A stretch of 64,000 nt of DNA from Aradus depressus (taxonomy: Eukaryota > Arthropoda > Insecta > Hemiptera > Aradidae), in the NCBI GenBank assembly GCA_963662175.1, contig OY759217.1, positions 52,738,108-52,802,107 on the forward strand, read 5' to 3'. The position numbers were made by a program, and so were the translations under genes. Numbering within the stretch: position 1 is the stretch's first letter; the number at the start of each line of letters is the position of its first letter. The notes under the pieces were generated by a model. The model ran no database searches. It was not told where the DNA came from and saw only the letters and a list, made by a program, of their open reading frames with translations. Shown one piece after another: positions 1 to 9,700 of the stretch.

Positions 1-120
1 AAACCTGAGTACCTAGGTGAAGAAACCTGGATAGGCAAAATTTACAGTAGAGTCGGACTGGTAGTAGGCGATATGACCTCGTAGTTAAAGCCAGGCCATG
101 AGTCACAATAACCAACTCAA
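1..120 (+). repeat. SINE-A 3' fragment
   Basis: This is the 3' end of the commonest tRNA-derived SINE of the window. It carries the conserved body text (GGTAGTAGGCGATATGACC, then TTAAAGCC and ATGAGTCACAATAACCAACTC), and the tRNA head is outside the window or lost. It lies in an intron of the minus-strand PEDS1 gene. Confidence 0.75.
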
Positions 121-468
121 CTTACTAATTGGTCAATGTACACTAACACACTGATGCTATCTGACTGACTCTTGCCAGTATATATAGGGATAGGATTACT
201 AAAATCCAAAACATTCCTTGAATCCCTATTGGTCTGATTTCACTGAAATTAGAAAATATTAATATATATATTTGATAATTTTCATTATGGAGTTTCCATA
301 TTCGGAATACAAGTACAGAAGAGGTAGAGGAATACTCTGGCTTGATCTCTATAGAGATGGACAGCCAGACTAACAGCTCCCTTACAAGGGTTCCGTTTTT
401 GGTTTTCAGCATAAGGAATGCCTTAAAAAAATAGCAATATGAACACAAGTACAGTTAGATAGTTTTAC
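121..468 (-). other. PEDS1 intron 2 (partial) with shared repeat D
   Basis: This is intronic sequence downstream of PEDS1 exon 2; the GT donor is the reverse complement of 467-468. Bases about 192-305 recur in the same orientation at about 33341-33446 with modest divergence, so this is an interspersed repeat of unknown class (repeat D). I see no coding signal. Confidence 0.7.
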
Positions 469-680
469 CTTTCCAATGAGGGGTAAATCGACAGAGCCCC
501 AGGTATCTGCAGCCCAGTGGATGAGGCCAGAAGTGAAGTCTGCACTGACAATACCAGCGAAGGCAGCAATCAGGAAGGTGGAGATGTTCTCAAATCTGGT
601 GTAGACGAGGAAGTAGAAGAGGTTGGCAAAGATGAGTGCAAGAGCGATGGCTAGACTGAGACACTCCTGAGTTCGCTTAC
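469..680 (-). CDS. PEDS1: PEDS1 (Kua/TMEM189) exon 2: plasmanylethanolamine desaturase, partial
   Basis: This internal exon is 212 nt long. It begins after TTGCAG (acceptor AG at 681-682) and ends in AAG before GTAAAACT. Its first two bases complete a glycine codon split with exon 1 at 15642, and it ends in phase 0. It encodes 71 residues: a first hydrophobic helix (about LAIALALIFANLFYFLVY), a second (FLIAAFAGIVSADF), then the Kua-family signature SGLIHWAADTWGS and PLIGK. PEDS1 is an ER-membrane desaturase that makes the vinyl-ether bond of plasmalogens. The histidine in LIHW belongs to the conserved histidines of the family; the other histidine clusters lie in exons beyond the left edge. 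The signature, the splice borders and the exact junction with exon 1 make this firm. The symbol follows the human orthologue. Confidence 0.93.
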
Positions 681-840
681 CTGCAACACAATGAGAAAGT
701 GGCCACTCAAGCAACTGAAACCAAGCAGTTAATGATAACTAACATTTTCTGCAGAGATCTTGTAACAATAAAAAATAAAGAAACCCTATGTTGTTGTTTT
801 TAAAATATTGTCTATTTCACAGAATATATATTATATATAG

Positions 841-1185
841 GGAGGGCGCCGGTAGCTCAATGGTATGCATGCTTGCCATCTAAACTCAAGATCGTGGGTT
901 CGAAACCAGACCGAGGACCTTAGTTTATTTTATATGGAAGGTAAAATAAACTCAAGCACACCGTCATTTGGATGGGACGTTAAGCGATGGTCCCGAGCCT
1001 GTACGATATCAGGTGCTCGTTAAAGACCCCTATCCTAGGTGAATAAAAATTTAGGGTAGGCAGAATTTAGGACTCCCAAAGTAGAGTTAGCTTCATGTCC
1101 ACCAGAGTGACAAAAGAGCTGTCTGGTAGTAGGCGATATGACCTCGATGTTAAAGCCCGCGCATGAGTCCCAATAACGAACTACT
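841..1185 (+). mobile_element. SINE-A, near full length
   Basis: The tRNA-like head starts GGGCGCCGGTAGCTCAATGG (pol III A box) and carries a B-box-like GGGTTCGAAACC near 897-908. The body follows (GATGGGACGTTAAGCGATGG, TTAGGGTAGGC, GGTAGTAGGCGATATGACC) and the copy ends around GAGTCCCAATAACGAAC. It diverges from the other copies at many sites, so it is an old insertion. It lies antisense to PEDS1. Confidence 0.85.
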
Positions 1186-1975
1186 TAAGGTTACAGTTGG
1201 ATGTTTTCACAATGAGGGGGCGAACATCGAACAAATAAAAAACTAGTCATTTTATGACGGTTTTCGGCATTTATCGCGCAAACCGACCTTCGAAAAAATG
1301 TATTCATTATACGTGCATAAACTTTTATTTCAAGATAATTTTGATTAAATCAATAATGTAATTGGAGTTAGGTAGAATGTAGTTAGGCCCCGATGTAAAG
1401 TGGTATTGACTGATTGTGGTGAATATAGGAACTTGCCCTAAGGTTCTATTTCGACTGACAGCAGTACTTGGAGAAACTCCAAATCAGGCTTCCCAGACGT
1501 CTCTCTCACTTCGGAACACCGCCTTAGACGAACCGTTCGGCAGCTCTCGGCCCTTCTAACACGCTGAATGCTAACCAAGGACTCATTAGGTCATAGGGAG
1601 GGACTGTGCGGCAATGCACTTGAAACTGTCAATTTTCAAAATACAAAAAAAAAAACTGAATATGTTGAAATCTAAAAAAAAAAAATAATAATGACACGAA
1701 ATTATCGAAATACTAAATATTATGACTGCTCTGGATACATTCCAGCTGCTTAACTGGGCCACAAATAGTTTAAATTATATTAAAAAGATGGGGAACATAA
1801 CGGATATACCCCGAGTGACAGGAATCTACTAAATCTATGAGCTCTCGACTGACATATAAACTAGGAGTAGATCATGTTGGGGCTGTCGTCTGTAACAGCT
1901 GACCACCTGAAATAAAGACAGTAAACAAATCTTTGGAACATTGCAGCACTTTACTAAGTGACAGACCATTGTTAG
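1186..1975. other. intronic stretch without recognised content
   Basis: This is mostly AT-rich with A runs near 1645-1685. A more complex patch at 1380-1620 matches nothing I recognise. No ORF, RNA or repeat border could be supported. Confidence 0.5.
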
Positions 1976-2290
1976 TTCGTTATTGTGACACATGCCCGGA
2001 CTTTCAATACGAGGTCATATCGCCTACTACCAGAGCCCTCTTTCGTCACTCTAGTGAACATAAGCCCGACTGTACTTTGGGAGTCCTGAAGTTTGCCTAC
2101 CCTAAATTTTTATTCGCCTAGGTTAGAGGTCTTTAACAGCCATCTGACATCGTATAGTCTCATCCGGAGATCGAGGTTTTTTCACTTCCCAGATAAAAAC
2201 CAAGGGCCTCGACCGGGTTTCGACGCCGCGGTCATGAGCTCACTAGGGAAGCACGCTAACTATAAGCTACTAGCGCAGAGATCCTAGCTC
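1976..2290 (-). mobile_element. SINE-A, degraded
   Basis: Read on the minus strand this has the SINE-A body in full order. The plus text shows GAGGTCATATCGCCTACTAC, CTCTTTCGTCACTCTAGTG, CCTACCCTAAATTTTTATTC and GGGTTTCGACGCCGC. The A box has decayed (GCTACTAGCG). Short open frames here are chance readings. Confidence 0.8.
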
Positions 2291-3939
2291 AGTTAGGTAT
2301 TTGTTTATATAGATAGTAAAAGAAAATAAATGCTGGAATACATGTATATCTGTCAGTATTGTGTATAATACATAAAACTAGGTATGCAATGCATTCTGCT
2401 AATTGCAAATATTGAGCGGAGCCGTGACTCAAATTGCCTATACCTTGAACTTTAAATTCATTAGCGGTCACTCGCTTAGCTTACGCCGCGAGCTCCCTCC
2501 ATGCGACAAAACGTGGTTATCGTCAAGGAATATACTTTATTTACGAAAAAATATGGTCCAAAATAATTTTTTCTGCCGAAAAATTTGTCAAGGGCTTCGC
2601 CGAGAAGTTTTAATTCACGCGCAGCACCGCAACAATGTCTTCCAACAATGGTCTCAGTTTCATTGTTTTTCTCAGTGATTATTCCTCGATGCTACTTCCA
2701 TTTTATATAATTATTTCCTCTGATTATTTTTTTATTATTATATTATATATTATTTTTTTAAACAAATCTTACTCTTGACCTCGACCTATGACCTCAATTT
2801 CATTCGCGCGCTTCATGCCATTGTCGATTGAGAAGAATTTGAACGTTTCGCATTGAAGTCTATGGATGAACATATTTTCGGTGATTATTCCTCCGTGGTA
2901 CGTCCGATTTTCGAAATTATTTTTTAACAACCTTCACGTGACTGACATCCATCAATATGCAAAAATGATCAGGATCAGATAAACAGTTTTAATGCAGGAG
3001 GGGCACAAACGAAACACACGAGTCGTCTAAAGTTGAGCTATGCTCAATAAATACCAATCTTGCATGAAAATAATACAAAAATAAAATAATTAACATCCTT
3101 GAGAGTAGCATAAAATAAAAATGGCAAATTATACAATAATATTTTTAAAATACTTCTTAGAACAAGATTATATGTGCTGCTAACAAAATTAAATGATATT
3201 AGCGTTGAACAAGTTCAATTAAATACAAATTAATTGTAGTCATTTCATAACATTGTTTTTATATAATGTACCAATATAGACATACTTTCGATAAATATGA
3301 TACAATTAATGACAATTGTAGTATGCAGCTATCAACAAAAATTATTTCAAATGCAGGTAAATATGAACAAACGTTTCAAATAAGAAATTTTATAGTACCT
3401 ACCTCACTAAAATAAATCCAAGTATTCCTTGGGCAAATTTGTATAAAGATTAGTTATAGATTATTATTTTAATTATATTTTAGCACATTACTTCCAGTAC
3501 TCAATGTAATGCCGAACTATAAATGAAGATTTACCTCATAGTTGTAGAAAGTCAAGCCCTACGATAATTGAGAAGATTGATAGTTGAATAAATCCATAGC
3601 CAATTAATATTAAAAACAATAGAAATAATATCACTGATGATAGAGGGCTTCAAATGAGCGAGAAAAAAAAAAAAAATATCACTACCTAAACCTTAAAAAA
3701 AAAACAATAATTCTGGTCTCTTATCAGAAAGACGAGAGGAGCCGATCATAGCCGAGAGCTCCCGAAAATCCCGCTCGTCTCGACGGTTCGTCAACCTTTG
3801 AGTTTATTTCTCCCTTTGAAATATCCCAGTTTGTTTTAAATTCCAATATTTTTCTGTCATCACGCAGAAAGATTGTAAATTACTATTTACATATATAAAT
3901 ACTAAAACATTTTTGGTTTATTATTAACGAAAATAATTT
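2291..3939. other. AT-rich intronic stretch
   Basis: No gene is seen. A weak direct repeat (GTGATTATTCCTC followed by a CTACTTCC/GTACGTCC-type motif) occurs near 2678 and 2881. The rest is AT-rich with A runs near 3665-3705. Confidence 0.5.
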
Positions 3940-3953
3940 CCTTTAAAAAATGA

Positions 3954-4295
3954 GGTCGCCGGTAGCTCAGTGGTATGCGTGCTTGACTGCCGAGCTCAAG
4001 AAAGTGGGTTCGTAACCCGACCGAGGCCCTTAGTTTATTTTATCTGGGAGGTAAAATAAACTTAAGCACGCCGTCCTTCGGATGGGACGTTAAGCGATGG
4101 TCCCGAGCCTGTACAATGTCGGGTACTCGTTAAAGACCCCTACCCTAGATGAATAAAAATTTAGGGTAGCCAAAATTTAGGACTCCCACAGTAGAGTCGG
4201 GCTCATGTCCACCAGAGTGACGAAAGAGCACTCTGGTAGTAGGCGATATGACCTCGTAGTTAAAGCCCGGACATGAGTCATAAAACCTAACCTAA
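3954..4295 (+). mobile_element. SINE-A with intact 14-bp target duplication
   Basis: The element runs from the GGTCGCCGGTAGCTCAGTGG head (A box) to the tail CATAAAACCTAACCTAA. It is flanked by identical CCTTTAAAAAATGA at 3940-3953 and 4296-4309. The perfect duplication shows LINE-machinery insertion and gives the exact length, 342 bp. The tail consists of CCTAA units rather than poly-A. Confidence 0.92.
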
Positions 4296-4361
4296 CCTTT
4301 AAAAAATGATAATTTTCATGTTTAATAAAGGAATATGTTTGTTGTTATAATATAACAAGGG

Positions 4362-4439
4362 CCTTTTCAAACAGGGCAAAACAAGCATATTATAACATAG
4401 TATGTTATAATATGCTTGTTTATCCCTGTTTGAAAAAGG
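4362..4439. repeat. near-perfect foldback, 38-bp arms
   Basis: The arm starting CCTTTTCAAACAGGG at 4362 is answered by CCCTGTTTGAAAAAGG ending at 4439. The centre is a tight ATAACATA-G-TATGTTAT turn with almost no loop. Another 17-bp palindrome (TTGTTATAATATAACAA) lies just left, near 4342. This is probably a small foldback/MITE relic; no coding potential. Confidence 0.8.
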
Positions 4440-4569
4440 ATCGTGGTGGGGGAACCTAGTAAGTTGAACTCTGTATAATTACTTGACTTGCCTAGCTACT
4501 CGTTCGGGTACTTGAATAAAGTTTACATGATTCAAGTTTTTTGCGTCCAAGTACTTGTTCGATTCATTT

Positions 4570-5361
4570 GAAGGGCCTCTCAACCCGTGTAAACAAGGAT
4601 TTGAAGGGCCACTCAACCCGTGTAAACAAGGATTTGAAGGGCCACTCAACCCGTGTAAACAAGGATTTGAAGGGCCACTCAACCCGTGTAAACAAGGATT
4701 TGAAGGGCCACTCAACCCGTGTAAACAAGGATTTGAAGGGCCACTCAACCCGTGTAAACAAGGATTTGAAGGGCCACTCAACCCGTGTAAACAAGGATTT
4801 GAAGGGCCACTCAACCCGTGTAAACAAGGATTTTAAGGGCCACTCAACCCGTGTAAACAAGGATTTGAAGGGCCACTCAACCCGTGTACACAAGGATTTG
4901 AAGGGCCACTCAACCCGTGTAAACAAGGATTTGAAGGGCCACTCAACCCGTGTAAACAAGGATTTGAAGGGCCACTCAACCCGTGTAAACAAGGATTTGA
5001 AGGGCCACTCAACCCGTGTAAACAAGGATTTGAAGGGCCACTCAACCCGTGTAAACAAGGATTTGAAGGGCCACTCAACCCGTGTAAACAAGGATTTGAA
5101 GGGCCACTCAACCCGTGTAAACAAGGATTTGAAGGGCCACTCAACCCGTGTAAACAAGGATTTGAAGGGCCACTCAACCCGTGTAAACAAGGATTTGAAG
5201 GGCCACTCAACCCGTGTAAACAAGGATTTGAAGGGCCACTCAACCCGTGTACACAAGGATTTGAAGGGCCACTCAACCCGTGTAAACAAGGATTTGAAGG
5301 GCCACTCAACCCGTGTAAACAAGGATTTGAAGGGCCACTCAACCCGTGTAAACAAGGATTT
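4570..5361. repeat. 33-bp tandem array, 24 copies
   Basis: The unit starts GAAGGGCCACTCAACCCG and continues TGTAAACAAGGATTT. The 792 bp hold 24 units that are almost identical; a few carry ACAC for AAAC or TTTTAAG for TTTGAAG. Because 33 is a multiple of three and the unit lacks stops in several frames, both strands show long repetitive open frames (up to 284 codons). These are read as artefacts: no start context, no homology, no non-repeat domain. Confidence 0.95.
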
Positions 5362-5682
5362 AACACGCTTCATAAATTTAAAAGTTTGTCATTGAAATCG
5401 CGACAGCGCGTTGCCGATTTGGTCACTCTTTTTATTATCCGTCTCAAAAACTTTAGTTTCTTTCGTCTCTCCAGTAGAGAAGTAGGTAACTTCCTTGACA
5501 TCTACGCTTTTATTTTTAAGAGTTTGGAGTGTTGATAGTTTTGTTTACAATTAATGAAATAGAAAAAAAAATATTACGATGAACGTAATAACAGTTCTGT
5601 CGCTTTCTGAGGATCCAGTGATAAACAAGAAAAGAAAATCTACGAGGTAAACCAGTCTGTTTGTTTGTTTGTTTTTGTGACT

Positions 5683-5905
5683 CATCTCCTGGCATTAACT
5701 ATGAGGTCATGTCGTCCACTACCAGAGCGTGGACTTTAGCCTCTGGGAGTCCTAAGTGTTGCCTTGAGTAGGGGTCTTTAACGACTACCTGGCATCGTAC
5801 AGCGGGACCATCGCTTTAAGACCCATCCGAAAAACCGGATCTCTACAACATCCGAGGACGGGTTTCGAACCCTCAATCTTGAGCACAGTAAGCAACCTGT
5901 GTGAT
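5683..5905 (-). mobile_element. SINE-A, degraded copy
   Basis: The plus text shows TGTGACTCATCTCCTGGC, ATGAGGTCATGTCGTCCACTA, GGGGTCTTTAACGACTACC and GGGTTTCGAACCCTCAATC, the reverse complement of tail, body and B box. The tRNA A-box end is missing or unrecognisable. Confidence 0.7.
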
Positions 5906-6044
5906 TGCCTACATATGTACGATCCGGTCAGATATTGATCTAGAATTACCACAGTTACCATATAAATGTTAATCGAGGTCCAATCAATGAAAACTACTAA
6001 AGTTTTCATTTTGCTCTATTTGCCACCACTAACCCAATTTGCTT

Positions 6045-6570
6045 CAACTGCCTTATTTGCCTCCAACTGTTCTATTTGTCTCGAACTATTATATTTGCCT
6101 CCAACTGCTCTATTTTTCTCCAACTGTTTCATTTGTCTCCAAATTTTCTATTTCTCCAACTGTTCCATTTGTCTCCAATTGTTCTATTTGTCTCCAACAG
6201 TTCTATTGGTCTCCGACTGTTCTATTTGTCCCCAACTGCCCTATGTGTCTCCAATTGATCTACTTGTCCCCCAACACTGTTCTATTTGTCTACAACTGTT
6301 CTATTTGTCTCCAACTGCCCTATGTGTCTCCAATTGATCTACTTGTCCCCCAACACTGTTCTATTTGTCTACAACTGTTCTAATTGTCCCCAACTGCCCT
6401 ATGTGTCTCCACTTGATCTACTTGTCCCCCAACACTGTTCTATTTGTCCCCAACTGCCCTATGTGTCTCCAATTGATCTACTTGTCCCCCAACACTGTTC
6501 TATTTGTCTCCGACTGTTCTATTTGTCTCCAACTGCCCTATTTGTCTCCAACTGCCCTATTTCACATCCT
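6045..6570. repeat. pyrimidine-rich 19-bp tandem repeat
   Basis: Imperfect units of the form TTCTATTTGTCTCCAACTG repeat about 27 times. A higher-order block containing CCCTATGTGTCTCC, CTACTTGTCCCCCAACACTG and TTCTATTTGTC recurs at about 60-80 bp spacing in 6230-6500. One strand is nearly all pyrimidine. Overlapping open frames follow from the repeat and are not genes. Confidence 0.85.
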
Positions 6571-6844
6571 TCCCCTTACACATAGGTAAGTAGATAGTTC
6601 TAGTATCTTTTTTCGTCTTCGTTAGTATTACATAGTTAGTTAGTGGAGTTACTAACTGTTGGTATTATGATAATTAAGAAAGGAGGTAGTGAAAAAAATG
6701 TTGATTTTGAACCAACAAAAACAATCACAGACTATTTTGTAAATACAAGAAAGAAAATACGTTGGTGAATCACCGGATATGTACTTCCCCCCAGATTTGG
6801 ATGAAAATCAGTAATAGGTGAAGCAATTCGATCTGTTTCATTAG

Positions 6845-6959
6845 ATAGTTATTAGGGTTTTTAAGTTGAGCCCCCTCCCCCGTTTTCTTAAGCTGGTTCC
6901 GCTGAAAAAAGCTTAAGAAAACGGGGGAGGGGGCTCAACTTAAAAACCCTAATAACTAT
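6845..6959. repeat. perfect foldback, 50-bp arms
   Basis: The left arm is 6845-6894, the loop 6895-6909 (GGTTCCGCTGAAAAA) and the right arm 6910-6959. The arms read ATAGTTATTAGGG...AAGCT and are exact reverse complements, including a C6/C5 tract. The text is the standard family B inner segment (GGGCTCAACTTAAAAACCC), so the foldback arose by inverted duplication within that copy. Confidence 0.92.
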
Positions 6960-7226
6960 ACCTAAGCCCTTATGGGTTTTGGATTTTCATACAAATTTTA
7001 GTGTCGATACAAGGAGTGTTGGGTGATGTCACGTACCCTATGTTTGAGCAGAACGTTTAAGGATGCTTTGTTTGACCATGTTTCTGTGGGTTTGTCGATA
7101 TCATCTTAATGTCACAATCGTCCACTATCGATACATTAGGCACAGTCAGTAAAACCAAAATTGAGCTTTACGCTCAGAAACAGCCTTCTCACCAAACGCG
7201 GAGCATATTTTTCGAGCGGCCACGGT

Positions 7227-7757
7227 CAGGGGCGTAGCCAGGATTTTGAGCGGGGGGGGGGGGGGGCAAAGTTAGGCAACGAGGGTGGGGGGTATAGACT
7301 CCCGGGGGCGCAGCCCGCAGTTTCCATGGTTAGCGTTGTTATGAATGTTAATGTTAGCTTATTTCATACTTAAGTTGACTTTACATGAGCAGTAAAAATG
7401 CAAAGCGCAGCAGCAGCAAATGCACGCTGTGTTTCTGTGCTTTTAGAATTAAATGACTCACAGCCAATAGGGTGCATTTGTTGCTGCTGCTCTTCCATTT
7501 TTACTGCGCATGTAAAATCAGCTTTAAGAGTATAAAGTGAAACATAAATGACGATTTTGAGCGAGGAAATTAAATGATCGAATTCATATATATTTAAATA
7601 AATGTAATATTTGAAGGTCCTATTGGTAACTTGCAAGCAATCCATTTTTAATAAAAACTATTTTTTTAGTTTATATAATTTTTATCTCGGTTTTTCGCTC
7701 TGGCCAAGGGGGAGGGGCACGCGCCCCCCCCCCCCCCCCCCCCCGGCTACGCCCCTG
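7227..7757. mobile_element. non-autonomous hAT-type element nested in the LINE
   Basis: The terminal inverted repeats are CAGGGGCGTAGCCAGG at the left and CCGGCTACGCCCCTG at the right. The flanking 8-bp duplication is GCCACGGT (7219-7226) and GCCACAGT (7758-7765), with one later change. Length 531 bp, no transposase. A G run (about 7251-7266) and a C run (about 7723-7744) lie just inside the two ends. Confidence 0.85.
7378..7517. repeat. foldback with CAG/CTG-rich arms inside the hAT element
   Basis: The arm from TTTACATGAGCAGTAAAAATG through GCAGCAGCAGCAAATGCAC at the left is matched in reverse by GTGCATTTGTTGCTGCTGC and CATTTTTACTGCGCATGTAAA at the right. The spacer is about 45 bp. This is either a nested miniature element or the inner arms of the hAT element. 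Confidence 0.75.
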
Positions 7758-8229
7758 GCCACAGTAGCTTTTAAGCCGAGTTTAAGCTGATAAAGTAAAA
7801 TCGACCGAATTTGAATTTCAATTCAAACCATTTTAATATATTCGTTTGACGTCGCAGTGACTGGATTAAAATATTATACTGTTTTCACAGATAGTAAGCA
7901 ATGCTGTTTACATTAGCAAAGGTCGCATTGGAATTAGAATCATAACAAAGACGCTTCAATCAAAATAAACATTCCTTTATAAACGACAGAACTTTTGAAA
8001 GGACTGACAATTAGTCTTTGAGGGTGTTGGGTGATGTCACGTAGTGTTGGGTGATGTCACTACCCTATGTTTGAGCAGAACGTTTAAGGATGCTAGGAAA
8101 TTTGCTAATTCAATGTTTTATTTAACGTTTTTGTGAACTTTTGTTTGTTTAAACACGTAAACAAATTGTCTCAAGAAAATTTACCTTTTTATTATTAATT
8201 TACCTTTTTCACCCAAGTTACGGGTGAGA

Positions 8230-8397
8230 ATGAAGCCCAACATCAACTCGACCGAAAAACCGGTCAACACGAAAAATGGACTCACGGATAACCTCAAAGC
8301 ACGACTGAACAATACAGGTAACCCAGATCAGTCGAACTCACCCCGACTAGTGAGCCAGCCGAAGAGACATGGAGTTCCCAGCACTCCCGGAGTAAGC
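8230..8397 (+). pseudogene. LINE ORF1 N-terminal remnant
   Basis: An open frame of 55 codons begins ATGAAGCCCAACATCAAC and ends TGA at 8395-8397. The composition is polar and proline/serine-rich (MKPNINSTEKPVNTKNGL...), as in the disordered N-terminus of Jockey-clade ORF1 proteins. It ends where the internal deletion joins it to RT sequence. Assignment to ORF1 is inferred from position and composition only. Confidence 0.5.
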
Positions 8398-9295
8398 TGA
8401 GGAAGACATGGGCTCCACAGTACTTGGAAAAGATCGTTGATTCCTTTTTGGAGAACAGGACGTTTCAAGTGCGGGTCAACAACATCCTCAGCTCCAAGCG
8501 TAGTATTCTGGCGGTAGTGCCACAGGGAGCTATCCTCAGTCCCCCCCTCTTATACTGCTGCGACATCCCCGAGCCATGTAATAACACTCTAGCACTATAC
8601 GCAGACGACACACTACTTATGTGTCAACATGAAGACCTCCAGACAGCAGTTGACATGTTACAAACTTCTCTCAACCACGTCTCCAGCTGGTTCGCTCGAT
8701 GGAAGCTTCAGTTGAACGCCAGTAAAACAGAAGCGAAGATTTTTGCCCTTCGCCGATTTTTTACAGAGGACCAGAGTAGGCTGCGGGTTGACGGACTTCC
8801 CATTCCATGGAACCCTAAAGATCAGGCTGTCCGGTACCTTGGTGTATTCTTAGACACACGGCTCACATGGAAACTTCACATCAACACAAAACTTACACAA
8901 GCATACACCCGTTTAAAACATCTCTATCCACTCATTAACCGCAACACACCCCTCAAACACTCTTGCACACTGCTCCTGTACAAAGCGTTACTTCTCCCAT
9001 TGTTAACATACGCCTGTCCAATATGGCATGGCGCCAGTCCTTCACTCACAACACGACTACAAACATTTCAGAACAAAATTCTTCGTTGTCTCTGAATGCA
9101 CCATGGTTTATCCGAAACAGCCAACTCCATGAGGAACTGGGAGTTCCTCGGGTCGCAGCCTATTTAAGGTCCTTAGTAGATAACTACCACGGAAGACTAG
9201 GCCTGTGTTCCGGAGCAGCCCACTACAATCTTGGCCAGCCTACTCTCCACAGAAGGCTCAAACCAAGATTATACCAAGACATTATTATTAATTAA
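8398..9295 (+). pseudogene. LINE reverse transcriptase C-terminal half, broken
   Basis: The frame from 8424 encodes YLEKIVDSFLENRTFQVRVN, a VVPQGAILSP box (glycine of GVPQG changed to V), then the catalytic YADD (in LALYADDTLLM), the RYLGVFLDTRLTW thumb region and TRLQTFQNKILR. The frame breaks near 9090 and the C-terminus continues in another frame (APWFIRNSQLHEELGVPRV). Family: Jockey-like non-LTR retrotransposon. Missing endonuclease and RT blocks plus the frameshift make it dead. Confidence 0.9.
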
Positions 9296-9700
9296 TTTCA
9301 TTTTATATTTTCCATTTTATACTTTGTGTGAAGAACCAAGATGTTCTGGTCCAAATAAAGTGTGTTGTTGTTGTTAGTGTCGATACAAATTTATTTTGGG
9401 TTATTATTACTTTTATATCGTTTTGAGCCCCTCTAATTCCCTTTGGCCAATTCGGCTGAAAATTGATAAGTGTTGTCCCTATAGGGTTTTAGATTTAAAT
9501 AATATTTATTACCATGAATCCATCACATTGGTAATAGGAAACGTCATAATTATATACACATCAAGATAGTTTTTAAGTTACATACAATTTTTGGACTCAG
9601 GGGGTCGGAAAATATAATATTCCGGTGAAAACTCAAAATCGAATTTCTATCCGATTACATAACATCCCCTATACTTCGCATAACTGGGGAAGTAATGAAA

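Larger units (their letters stand above)
7013..9374 (+). mobile_element. LINE with internal deletion, 14-bp target duplication
   Basis: It is flanked by identical TAGTGTCGATACAA at 6999-7012 and 9375-9388. The 5' end is GGAGTGTTGGGTGATGTCACG; that promoter-like segment recurs inside at about 8025-8086, where the GTGTTGGGTGATGTCAC part is doubled, which suggests tandem 5'UTR monomers. An ORF1 start at 8230 is followed almost at once by the reverse-transcriptase palm, so most of ORF1, the endonuclease and the RT fingers are missing. The 3' end is AATAAAGTG plus (TTG)n. Both termini survive, so the loss is internal rather than 5' truncation. A hAT element is nested at 7227-7757. Confidence 0.85.
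6768..9700 (-). repeat. family B copy split by a LINE insertion
   Basis: The left part (6768-7012) starts GTGAATCACCGGATATGTAC TTCCCC and runs into CATACAAATTTTAGTGTC. The right part (9375-9700) resumes with ATTATTACTTTTATATCG and ends CATCCCCTATACTTCGCATAACTGGGGAAGTAA. Both fit one family B element in reverse orientation, interrupted at TAGTGTCGATACAA by the LINE at 7013-9374. Confidence 0.75.

Noticed and set aside
841..915. A functional tRNA gene
   Set aside because: The cloverleaf does not close (anticodon stem and acceptor mismatched) and the segment continues into the SINE-A body.
4541..5395. Long repetitive open frames on both strands (for example 284 and 269 codons)
   Set aside because: They are produced by a 33-bp unit lacking stops in several frames; no start context, no non-repeat domain, open on both strands.
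5966..6589. Several overlapping frames rich in L/S/P/C/F
   Set aside because: All arise from the 19-bp pyrimidine repeat and shift with it; no homology.
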